Of a stretch of DNA of 64,000 nucleotides, positions 19,116-27,104 are shown piece after piece. The position numbers and the translations under genes are program-made. The notes below the pieces were generated by a model that saw only the letters and a list, made by a program, of their open reading frames with translations, was not told the origin of the DNA and ran no database searches. The DNA is from Arachnia rubra. GTDB taxonomy: Bacteria; Actinomycetota; Actinomycetes; Propionibacteriales; Propionibacteriaceae. The DNA lies in NCBI RefSeq assembly GCF_019973735.1, contig NZ_AP024463.1:1736001-1800000 (forward strand), read 5' to 3'. Within the stretch, counting starts at the first letter, position 1; every line of letters begins with the position of its first letter.

Positions 19116-20170
19116 CAACGGCTCACCCCCTGCGGTGGTTTGTGAAGCATGCCGGCGACACGCCGGTAGCCGAGAACGAAGCGCGCGATGTCAGCCACCC
19201 AGTCGCGGTCTGTACGCAGCTGGATGTGCCCAGCCCCGGCCCGCCTGAGCGCCACCTTGATGCGTTCTCGCTGCGCCCGGGAGGCCTCGTCCATCCTCTG
19301 CCGTGCGACGGGGTCGGAGGTGTTGATGTAGCGCAGGAAGGAGGTCTCGGGATCCCGGATCAGCATCTCCCCGACATCGGGAAACTCCAGCTCATGCCGA
19401 TCCACCACCTCTACGCAGAGCACCTGGTTCCGCACCGCCAGGCGGCGGATAGCCCGTTCCCAGGCAGGCGGCCTGTCAGGGTCGAGTTCAGCTTCACCGG
19501 CAGTCAGGAAATCCGACACCACAACCCGCATGCCACGACGACGCTGCGAACGTGCCAGCTGCTCGATTCCATCGGCTAGCTCCAGGTCGCCACTGGCATT
19601 GTCGGGGACGATGGGCTCAGTCAGCATCTGCCGCAGCATGCCGTACAGAGCAGTGCGCCCCGAGCGAGCGGGGAGCCGCTTGACGCGGTCAGGCAGCAGC
19701 AGCATCCCGCCAAAGCGATCCCCCATCCGCTGGCTGAGGAAACCGATGGTCGCGATGGCCGCGATCCCCAGGTCGCGCTTGGTCACTCCCTCAGTCCCCC
19801 AGTTCATCGACGGCGTGACATCGAGCAGGCCCCAGACCTCCAGCTCCCGATCCGCCATCGTGTCGCGGACGTGGGGAACCGTGGTCCGGGCCGTGACGGC
19901 CCAGTCCATCATGCGGACATCATCCTGGCCAGGCTGGTAGACGCGTGCGTCATTGGTGTCGGACCCGGGACCGGGAAGCAGTCCCAGGTGATCACCGTGC
20001 AGGAAACCCTCGAGACGCCGGACCACCGTGAGCTCCAGGCGGCGCAGCGCCGCCTCCGGCGCCAGTTTTGCCAAAGGGATGGTGGGGCCACTCGGCGTGC
20101 GCAGCAACGAGGTGGCAGCCCCTGGGTCATGGGCTGCCTGAGCTGCTGGCGTGAAGGATGGGGAGGCCAA
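19115..20170 (-). CDS. DUF58 domain protein
   Basis: The family signature is present: GDHLGLLPGPGSDTNDARVY then QPGQDDVRMMDW, the usual R-x-Y-x-x-GD-region, followed by a VWA-like fold. I choose a TTG start at 20170 (LASPSFTPAAQ, 351 residues), because GAGGG sits seven bases upstream and moxR stops just before it. The alternative ATG at 20239 would overlap moxR by 59 bp and has no ribosome binding site. DUF58 proteins are regular partners of MoxR ATPases; the molecular role is not established. Confidence 0.82.
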   Translation of the reverse strand: MASPSFTPAAQAAHDPGAATSLLRTPSGPTIPLAKLAPEAALRRLELTVVRRLEGFLHGDHLGLLPGPGSDTNDARVYQPGQDDVRMMDWAVTARTTVPHVRDTMADRELEVWGLLDVTPSMNWGTEGVTKRDLGIAAIATIGFLSQRMGDRFGGMLLLPDRVKRLPARSGRTALYGMLRQMLTEPIVPDNASGDLELADGIEQLARSQRRRGMRVVVSDFLTAGEAELDPDRPPAWERAIRRLAVRNQVLCVEVVDRHELEFPDVGEMLIRDPETSFLRYINTSDPVARQRMDEASRAQRERIKVALRRAGAGHIQLRTDRDWVADIARFVLGYRRVAGMLHKPPQGVSR

Positions 20171-20180
20171 GAAGGTTCCC

Positions 20181-21242
20181 TCAGGCCTGGCCGGGCTGGT
20201 AGCCGTGCTGCTGGTGCCGCTGTTGGCGTTGCTGGTCATTCCAGACGGGTGTGGGCGCCGGGACCATGGCCAGGATGCGGTCTATCACATCCGTGGGAGC
20301 GACATTGTCTGCGACCGCATCGAAACCGAGCACGATACGGTGGGACATGACGTCGTAGGCGACGGCCTGGACATCGGTCGGGAGGACGTAGTCGCGCCCA
20401 TTGATCAGGGCCAGGGCACGGGAGGCCGCCACCAGGCCGAGCGTCGCACGGGGCGAACAGCCGATCTGGATTACAGGCTCCAGGTCGGGCATCCCGAAAT
20501 CCGAGGGATCCCGGGTGGCCAGGACGAGACGGACGATGTACTCGCTGACCAGGTTGTGCACGAAAACCTTCGACGCCATGTCCTGCAGGTGGCGTATCAG
20601 TGGCGGGTTAAGCACCTGTTCCGCCACGGGCGGCGTGATGCTCATGCGCCGGAGAATCTCGAATTCCTCGTTGCCCTTCGGGTAGGGAACATCGACTTTG
20701 ACGAGGAACCGATCACGCTGCGCCTCCGGGAGTGGGTATACGCCCTCGGACTCCACCGGGTTCTGGGTCGCGATCACGATGAAGGGTTCGGGGGCTGGGT
20801 AAGTCTTGCCACCGATGGAGACCTGTTTCTCGGCCATCAATTCAAGCATCGCTGACTGCACCTTGGCGGGTGCCCGGTTGATCTCGTCAGCCAGCACGAA
20901 GTTGACGAAGACCGGGCCGAGCTGGATCTCGAAGGACTCAGAACTGGCGGAATAGATCCGGGTGCCGACGATGTCGGAGGGGACCAGGTCTGGCGTGAAC
21001 TGAACCCGTGCGAAATCTCCCCCGACCACCGTCGCAAAGGAACGGACCGCCAGGGTCTTCGCCACCCCGGGGACACCTTCGAGAAGGCAATGGCCCTTCG
21101 CCAGTAGAGCCACCATCAGCTGTTGAACCATGTGTTCCTGACCGACGATGACCCGCTGCACCTGGCTGATGGCCACACCCAGAAGGCGGGCGGCGTCGGC
21201 GACGGTTGTGGGCAGAGCTGGCTGCGCGCTGGGTGTAGTCAA
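20181..21242 (-). CDS. MoxR-family AAA+ ATPase
   Basis: This 353-residue ATPase has Walker A GVPGVAKT, Walker B FVLADEINRAP and sensor 1 IATQNPVESEG. The start is a TTG at 21242 with AAGGAGA seven bases upstream; the longer ORF beyond it is not supported. It heads a minus-strand operon with DUF58 and two VWA genes. MoxR proteins act as chaperone-like ATPases that prepare or insert cofactors in partner proteins. The C-terminal tail is Gln-rich (DQQRQQRHQQHG). Confidence 0.92.
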   Translation of the reverse strand: MTTPSAQPALPTTVADAARLLGVAISQVQRVIVGQEHMVQQLMVALLAKGHCLLEGVPGVAKTLAVRSFATVVGGDFARVQFTPDLVPSDIVGTRIYSASSESFEIQLGPVFVNFVLADEINRAPAKVQSAMLELMAEKQVSIGGKTYPAPEPFIVIATQNPVESEGVYPLPEAQRDRFLVKVDVPYPKGNEEFEILRRMSITPPVAEQVLNPPLIRHLQDMASKVFVHNLVSEYIVRLVLATRDPSDFGMPDLEPVIQIGCSPRATLGLVAASRALALINGRDYVLPTDVQAVAYDVMSHRIVLGFDAVADNVAPTDVIDRILAMVPAPTPVWNDQQRQQRHQQHGYQPGQA

Positions 21243-21353
21243 CTTGGAGTCTCCTTGAAACGATCGCGCACCACGATACCGCGCTGGCAGAGCATCCTCC
21301 GACACGACTGCCAAGGGGCGCTAAGACACGCTGATGTGGTGTCATAGTCTCTG

Positions 21354-22206
21354 ATGACTGAACCACCGGAACCAATGCCCCAGCACGCGGAGCACTTCCC
21401 GCTGCTTCCAGGGGATCCTGTACGCATAGGCGATTTCTGGATCGACTCGCGACTGGCAGAGAGCCCCGCGGGGGTTGTCTACTGCGCGCACGCAGACGGC
21501 TCGGACCCGGTGATGCTCATCCACCTGAAAGACGGGGCGGCCTCGGATGCCGCGGCACGGGCGCGCTTCTCCGGTGAGATCAACGCCATGCACATCGACA
21601 CGGTCGTGGCACGCGGCGGGCAGGATCAGGACGAAGGACGCATGGCCGTGCGTTTCCGGGATGAGGATGACGACCCGATAGTCGCCTCTCACCGCCCGCT
21701 GGCGCCCTGGGTCGCCCTGGCCTTCTCCGGTTCCCCCGAGGCTGTTGCCGAGGCCCAGCGGATACTCGCGGCTGTTGACCTCGTGCACACACCGCAACTC
21801 GGCTCACCTGCTGGACCGGACTTCCACCTGCACTGGTGGCAGAACGCACAGACGGGGACGTGGCGGATGTGGCCACTACCCTGGCCGGGACGTCGTGACC
21901 GAGCCGGATGGCTCAGTCTGCTGACCTCCTTCCTCCTGATGCTGCTGATCGCGGCAGTGGCCGTTCTGCTTGCCATCCTGGTCTTCCAGAACCAGCCCAA
22001 AGTGGCCCCCCCCAGCACCTGTCCCAACCTCTGCCAGCGCATCTGCCTCCAGCTCCTCAAGCGAGTCGCCTTCGTCTGCGTCACCCTCGTCCTCCGACAG
22101 CGGAGAGCCCTCCGAACCGCCCAGCCGGTCGGACACCCCGTCCATGCAGCAGCCGTCAGGAGAGGAATCGGGTCCTGGAAGCCCAAGCCCCGAACGCAAG
22201 CTGTAA
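21354..22206 (+). pseudogene. Membrane protein with degenerate kinase-like N-terminus; frameshift at a C8 tract
   Basis: The N-terminal ~185 residues contain GDFWIDSRLAESPAGVVYCA then VMLIHLKDGAASDAAARARF, reminiscent of the glycine loop and N-lobe of Ser/Thr kinases but without catalytic motifs; this comparison is weak. A transmembrane helix follows (LTSFLLMLLIAAVAVLLAIL). At 22006-22013 a run of eight C occurs. In the annotated frame the sequence then becomes Cys/Arg-rich and runs to 22343, into the next gene. In the +1 frame it becomes a Ser/Pro/Glu tail ending at 22206, far more natural for this position. One C too many (sequencing error or slippage) is the best explanation. Confidence 0.6.
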
Positions 22207-22321
22207 CCAGGCTTCACATCCACTGCTTCTGGGAAACACAGGAAACGTACAAGTTCGCCCGGCTTACTGGTGAGCGTCATGAGGGAACAACCTCTTCCGC
22301 CGAGACCACCGAGGCCAGAAC

Positions 22322-22909
22322 ATGGAACTCCTGCCCTACCTAGCCGACATCATCGCGATCTGCATCCTTGTTTTCGCCGTCTATCTGCCACGGCACCACC
22401 GGCGCGACCTAGCGGTCGCCTACCTGGGCGTCAACATCGGCGTCATGGCGGTGTCCATTGTGCTCGTGAACAGTGCCGCGGCTGCGGGCCTGGGGCTTGG
22501 CCTGTTCGGTGTGCTGTCGATCATCCGGCTGCGCTCCGATGAGCTGGCACAGCATGAGGTGGTCTACTACTTCAGTGCGTTGGCCCTTGGGCTACTGGGC
22601 GGGCTTGGCGGCCCTATCACCACCTACGCGCTGATGGGACTCATCGTCGCCGTCCTGGCTGTCGTCGACACTTCACGGTTCAGGCGGGGAGCCAGGCGTG
22701 AGGTGGTCAATCTCGACCGCGCCATCACCGACCCAGAGGAGCTTCGCTACGAGCTCGCAACGCGTCTCGGCGGTCGGGTGCTCGGTGTCAACGTCCAGCG
22801 CCTGGACTTCGTCACCGACTCCACGCTCGTCGAGGTCCGCTACGCCCCCGGTGCCGCCCTTCCCGCCGCTGAGCTTCCCATCGCTGACGAGATGGAAGTG
22901 CTGCGATGA
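22322..22909 (+). CDS. DUF4956 membrane protein
   Basis: This 195-residue protein has about four membrane helices in its first 120 residues (LADIIAICILVFAVYL, VAYLGVNIGVMAVSIVLV, a Gly-rich GLGLGLFGVLSIIRLRS segment and YALMGLIVAVLAVV) and a cytosolic C-terminal domain. FGVLSIIRLRSDELAQHE is characteristic of DUF4956. These genes are typically next to a VTC-domain polyphosphate polymerase gene, as here, where the stop codon overlaps the next start (ATGA). A channel or assembly role for polyphosphate is plausible but unproven. Confidence 0.85.
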   Translation: MELLPYLADIIAICILVFAVYLPRHHRRDLAVAYLGVNIGVMAVSIVLVNSAAAAGLGLGLFGVLSIIRLRSDELAQHEVVYYFSALALGLLGGLGGPITTYALMGLIVAVLAVVDTSRFRRGARREVVNLDRAITDPEELRYELATRLGGRVLGVNVQRLDFVTDSTLVEVRYAPGAALPAAELPIADEMEVLR

Positions 22910-23643
22910 GCCTGAAGGATCTCGCACCGGTGCATCTTGACGAACTCAATGCCACCGCGGCGCTGATGAAACGTGTGGACCGCAAGTACCCACTGCACCG
23001 CCGGGCTGCCGAGGCAGTCCTGGAGGAGCTCCCTGCCGGAACCAGGGTCCTGTATATCGGGGGGCGAGCGGAGTTCGGATACACATCCGTCTATTTCGAC
23101 ACCACCTCCCGTGACTCCTATCTGCTGGCCGCCAGAGGACGCCCCCACCGGTTCAAGGTACGGGTCCGCAGCTACCAGGACTCCGGGGAAGCCTTCCTGG
23201 AGGTGAAGACCCAGCACAGGGGCAGCACGGTCAAGCAACGTATCCCTCACGATCCGGGCGCTCTGTTCACGATCGATCCCGAACAGTACGGCTTCATCAG
23301 CCGCTGTCTCGCAGCCGGGGGGATACGCGGCCTGCGTCCGCAGTGGTTGAGACCGAGCTTGGAAACCAGCTACCTGCGCACTACGCTCCTCACTCCCGAC
23401 GGCCGGACCCGGGTCACGCTGGACCAGGGACTCGTCTGGACAGAAAACGCAAGAACACTGCGCAACCCGAAACTGGCAATCATCGAGAGCAAATCGGGAT
23501 CAGCGCCCAGCCCCGCAGACCGGGCCCTCTGGTACCACGGCTACCGCCCCCAGCGGATCTCGAAATACGCGACGGGCCTAGCAGCCCTTCACCCCGAACT
23601 TCCGGCTAACCGCTGGCGCCGGGTCCTCAAACGCCACTTCTGA
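22906..23643 (+). CDS. VTC-domain protein, probable polyphosphate polymerase
   Basis: This 245-residue protein matches the VTC tunnel fold, which in yeast Vtc4 makes polyphosphate from ATP. Key charged residues expected in the tunnel are visible: RVDRKYPL near residue 23, FKVRVRSYQDSGEAFLEVKT with paired Arg and Glu-x-Lys, LAIIESKSG and RISKYATG. No membrane segment; it probably binds the DUF4956 partner at the membrane. Translation is coupled to DUF4956. Activity is inferred from fold and residues. Confidence 0.82.
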   Translation: MSLKDLAPVHLDELNATAALMKRVDRKYPLHRRAAEAVLEELPAGTRVLYIGGRAEFGYTSVYFDTTSRDSYLLAARGRPHRFKVRVRSYQDSGEAFLEVKTQHRGSTVKQRIPHDPGALFTIDPEQYGFISRCLAAGGIRGLRPQWLRPSLETSYLRTTLLTPDGRTRVTLDQGLVWTENARTLRNPKLAIIESKSGSAPSPADRALWYHGYRPQRISKYATGLAALHPELPANRWRRVLKRHF

Positions 23644-23668
23644 CCTCGAACTCCGGAAGGATTTGACC

Positions 23669-25153
23669 ATGAGAATGCGAAACCTCAAGCTCGGATTTGC
23701 CTCCCTAGCCGCGGTGGCCGTCCTGGCCGGCTGCTCTTCGGCCGCGGCGACTTCGGACGGCTCCACAGAGACCGCGGTCCACTCCGCATCCACTGGCGGC
23801 AGCAGCGATGCCTTGACAACGATGCTTGCCGAAAACCAGAAGTCCCACTACACCGAGACCGACTCGACCTACGACGAAGCCTCCGTGGTGGATGTCACTC
23901 TGAGCGGCTCCTCAGCTACCGCCTCCGGCAGTGGGGTCACGGTGGACGGCTCCACTGTCACGATCACGGCCGGGGGCACCTATCGACTGACCGGTTCGTT
24001 AGAAGGGCAGGTGGTCGTGAACGCCGACTCCCAGGATGTGAAGGTGATCCTGAACGGGGTTGACCTCACCAACTCCTCTGGTTCCCCGGTGGTGGTCACA
24101 GCCGCCGACGAGGTAACTCTCATCCTGGCGGATGCAACCGCCAACACGATCTCCGACGCCAGCAGCTACGCAGACACCTCTACCGGCGCTCCCTCATCAG
24201 CTATCGACTCCGCCAGTGACCTGAGCATCGCCGGCAACGGGTCGCTGACGGTGACGGGAAACAACAACGATGCCATCAACTCCGCTGACGGACTGGTCAT
24301 CGCTGGCGGCAATATCGCGGTGAAAGCCGCGGATGACGGTATCCGGGGCAAGGACTACGTCATCGTCTCGGGCGGCACCGTCACGGTTGATGCCACCGGC
24401 GACGGCGTCAAGTCAGACAATGAGACCGACGCCGATCGTGGCTATGTGCTGATCGAGAACGGCAGCCTCACCGTCGCGTCCGGGGATGACGGAATCAAGG
24501 GTTTCAACGACGTCGCGATTGCAGGGGGTGACATCACCGTCTCGAAGTCTGTCGAGGCAGTTGAGGCCCAGAACATCGTCGTGGCTGGCGGCGAGACCAA
24601 GCTGACCAGCAGCGACGACGGTATGAACGTATCGGGAGACGCGCCCCAGGGATTCACCATCACGGGAGGGTCATTGACGATCGACGCCGAAGGTGACGGG
24701 ATGGACTCCAACGCGGCCGGCACCATCGCAGGGGGCAGCGTCGTCATCTACGGGCCGACGATGGGAGGCAACGGATCGGTCGACGTCGAGCAAGGACTGA
24801 CCATGACAGGAGGCGAACTGTGGGCCGTCGGGTCTTCCGGAATGGCGGAGTCGCCCTCGCAGAACTCCACCCAGGCCTTCGTCTTCACGAACCTGAACGG
24901 GACCGCCTCCGGCGAGGTCTCGATCGCGGATTCCAATGGGAACGTGCTCGCCACCCAGAGCTCCAGCAAACAGTACTCATCCGTGCTCTACTCCGGTCCC
25001 GGCATCTCGGCCGAGGGAACCTACCAGATCCTGCTGAACGGCCAGTCTGCCGGCACGGTCGCCGCCAACCAGTACGCGACCGGCATGGGCTCTGGCCCGG
25101 GCAGCGGACAGCCCGGAGCCGGCCAGCCAGGTGGCGGCAGGTCCGGGCGCTGA
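23669..25153 (+). CDS. Carbohydrate-binding (Cthe_2159-like, DUF4353) surface lipoprotein
   Basis: The ATG at 23669 follows GGAAGGA. A signal peptide ends in a lipobox (VLAGC), so the 494-residue protein is lipid-anchored. The body is Gly/Asp-rich with repeated short strands such as DGIRGKDYVIVSGGTVTVDA, DGIKGFNDVAIAGGDITV and DGMDSNAAGTIAGGSVVI, the right-handed beta-helix with acidic (Ca-binding) turns seen in Cthe_2159. The C-terminus is Gly/Pro/Gln-rich. It lies 25 bp after the VTC gene, and VTC/DUF4956 genes often accompany such proteins or CotH kinases. Ligand unknown. Confidence 0.8.
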   Translation: MRMRNLKLGFASLAAVAVLAGCSSAAATSDGSTETAVHSASTGGSSDALTTMLAENQKSHYTETDSTYDEASVVDVTLSGSSATASGSGVTVDGSTVTITAGGTYRLTGSLEGQVVVNADSQDVKVILNGVDLTNSSGSPVVVTAADEVTLILADATANTISDASSYADTSTGAPSSAIDSASDLSIAGNGSLTVTGNNNDAINSADGLVIAGGNIAVKAADDGIRGKDYVIVSGGTVTVDATGDGVKSDNETDADRGYVLIENGSLTVASGDDGIKGFNDVAIAGGDITVSKSVEAVEAQNIVVAGGETKLTSSDDGMNVSGDAPQGFTITGGSLTIDAEGDGMDSNAAGTIAGGSVVIYGPTMGGNGSVDVEQGLTMTGGELWAVGSSGMAESPSQNSTQAFVFTNLNGTASGEVSIADSNGNVLATQSSSKQYSSVLYSGPGISAEGTYQILLNGQSAGTVAANQYATGMGSGPGSGQPGAGQPGGGRSGR

Positions 25154-25173
25154 CCCAGGCCATCGCCCGCCTG

Positions 25174-25179
25174 TAGCCT
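25174..25179 (+). promoter_or_regulatory. -10 box (TAGCCT) for a leaderless HAD-hydrolase mRNA
   Basis: TAGCCT ends 6 nt before the ATG at 25186, and no ribosome binding site is present. Transcription would start at or next to the ATG. Confidence 0.4.
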
Positions 25180-25185
25180 TGGGGC

Positions 25186-25980
25186 ATGCGACCGGCATTG
25201 ATCGCCACGGACCTGGACGGCACCTTTCTTGGGACAGGCGCAGCTCTCCTTCCGTCGAACCTGGCGGCAGCGCGACGGGCCATCCAGGAGGGCGTCATCT
25301 TCGTGGTGGCCACAGGACGCCCCCGGCGCTGGCTCGACGGGCTGCAGAAGCTGCGGGACCTAGACCCGGTGGTGATCTCCAGCAACGGCGCCGTCACCAG
25401 CCGGCTGGCCGCATCGCATCCTGATCATCTCCACCCGGTGAAGCCGGAGAGCGCCCTAGCTTTCGCGGCAGCGCTGCCGCCGGAACTTGAGACCGCCTTC
25501 GCGGTAGAATACGAGTACGGGTGGGGACGTGAACCGGACTATCCAGTGGGGGTTTTCTCCGCAACCGAGCATGAGGCTCCCCTTGAGGAACTGCTCAGGC
25601 TCGGCCCCGTCGTCAAAGTGCTGGCCCGCACTCGTCACGCAGGCACCCACGCGTTCGCCCCCATCGCCCTCGCCACGGCAGGCGAGACGCTCCAAAGCAC
25701 CTTCTCCTGGCATGATGCATGCGGGACCGTCGAGTTGTCAGCCCCCGGTGTCACCAAGGGCACGGCCCTGGCGAGGCTGCTGGAGGAGCTGGACATCGAC
25801 CCAGCCGAGACAGTCGCGTTCGGTGACATGCACAATGATCTGGGGATGCTGGAGCTGGTGGGTCACGGCTATGTCATGGCGGGGGCGGATCCCTGCCTGC
25901 TCGGCCGGGAGTTCACCCAGCTCGGCAACCACTACGACGGTGCTGTCGGGAAGCAGATCCAGCTTCTGCTGGATAATTGA
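25186..25980 (+). CDS. HAD superfamily (Cof-type) sugar phosphatase
   Basis: This 264-residue hydrolase has the catalytic motif I DLDGTFLG (residues 9-16), motif II with VISSNGAV, motif III Lys in GVTKGTALARLLEELDI, and motif IV FGDMHNDLGML. The insert between motifs II and III is the C2 cap of the Cof group, which act on small phosphorylated sugars or cofactors. Substrate cannot be read. Glycerate kinase starts 3 bp after its stop codon, so the two are cotranscribed. Confidence 0.9.
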   Translation: MRPALIATDLDGTFLGTGAALLPSNLAAARRAIQEGVIFVVATGRPRRWLDGLQKLRDLDPVVISSNGAVTSRLAASHPDHLHPVKPESALAFAAALPPELETAFAVEYEYGWGREPDYPVGVFSATEHEAPLEELLRLGPVVKVLARTRHAGTHAFAPIALATAGETLQSTFSWHDACGTVELSAPGVTKGTALARLLEELDIDPAETVAFGDMHNDLGMLELVGHGYVMAGADPCLLGREFTQLGNHYDGAVGKQIQLLLDN

Positions 25981-25983
25981 GTC

Positions 25984-27099
25984 ATGCGGATCATCGTCGT
26001 CCCGGACTCATTCAAAGGGTCACTCAGCTCACTGCAGGTCTGCGGGATCATCACAGACCGTCTCAAACGACGAGGGCACTCCGTGGTGCAGGTTCCCGTC
26101 GCCGACGGCGGTGAGGGCACGGTGGAGGCGATGCTGCTGGCCGCCGGCGGAGAGCCCCGCACGGACATCGTCCAGGGTCCCTATGGAAACCGGGTCTGCG
26201 CCATACGGGGTGTGCTTCCGGGCGGGACAGCGGTCATCGAACTGGCCCAGGCTGCTGGCCTGCCCCTGGTCGGCGACGATCGCCGCGCTGGCGAGGCCAC
26301 AACCTTCGGGGTGGGTGAGCAGCTCCTGGCCGCGGTCCATGAGGGAAGTGATGAGATTGTGGTCGGGCTTGGTGGCTCGGCCAGCAACGACGGCGGGTGC
26401 GGAGCGGCGGCAGCCTGCGGGGTGCGTTTCCTGGATGCGGACGGAGCCGAGTTCGTTCCTGTCGGGTCGAGCCTCCACCGGATCTCGCGGGTAGATGTGA
26501 CAGGACTTGAGCCAGCCCTGGCACGGGCGCAGATTACAGCGATGTGTGATGTCGACAATCCTCTGACCGGCCCCGAGGGGGCGTCTTACGTCTTCGGTCC
26601 CCAGAAAGGAGCCGACCTTGAGGCGATCGCGCTGCTGGATGCGGGACTCGCCCACCTGGCGGAGGTGATCCGCGGCGATCTTGGTGTGGAGGTCGAGCAC
26701 CTCGCCGGCGCAGGCGCCGCCGGAGGGATGGGAGCCGGCTTGGTGGCCTTCCTCGGAGCCGGACTGCGCAGCGGCATCGACGTGGTGCTGGAGACCGCTG
26801 GCTTTGAAGACCTCCTGGCAGGTGCCGATGCTGTGGTCACCGGAGAAGGAAGCTTCGACTCACAGTCGCTGCGCGGCAAAGTGATTCACGGCATGGCAGC
26901 CCGCGCCCGGGCCGCTGGGGTACCGGTACACGTTCTCGCTGGTCGCGTCGCCGAGGGACTCGAGCCCGAGTACACCCACCTGGGCATCCGGTCCGCTCAG
27001 GCCATCACCCCGCCAGGAATCCCCCTGACCGAGGCCATGGCCCGGGCGGATGAATTCTTACGGGAATCAGCCGAGGCGCTGGCGGAGCAGCTGCGTTGA
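25984..27099 (+). CDS. Glycerate kinase
   Basis: This 371-residue protein opens MRIIVVPDSFKGSLSS and continues VPVADGGEGTVEAML, the signature of class II glycerate kinases (GlxK/GarK). GLGGSASNDGGCGAAAACG is the glycine-rich nucleotide site, and VTGEGSFDSQSLRGKV a further conserved block. It phosphorylates glycerate to feed glycolysis. It is coupled to the HAD gene and ends 5 bp from the convergent glycyl-tRNA synthetase gene. Confidence 0.93.
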   Translation: MRIIVVPDSFKGSLSSLQVCGIITDRLKRRGHSVVQVPVADGGEGTVEAMLLAAGGEPRTDIVQGPYGNRVCAIRGVLPGGTAVIELAQAAGLPLVGDDRRAGEATTFGVGEQLLAAVHEGSDEIVVGLGGSASNDGGCGAAAACGVRFLDADGAEFVPVGSSLHRISRVDVTGLEPALARAQITAMCDVDNPLTGPEGASYVFGPQKGADLEAIALLDAGLAHLAEVIRGDLGVEVEHLAGAGAAGGMGAGLVAFLGAGLRSGIDVVLETAGFEDLLAGADAVVTGEGSFDSQSLRGKVIHGMAARARAAGVPVHVLAGRVAEGLEPEYTHLGIRSAQAITPPGIPLTEAMARADEFLRESAEALAEQLR

Positions 27100-27104
27100 T
27101 GAGG

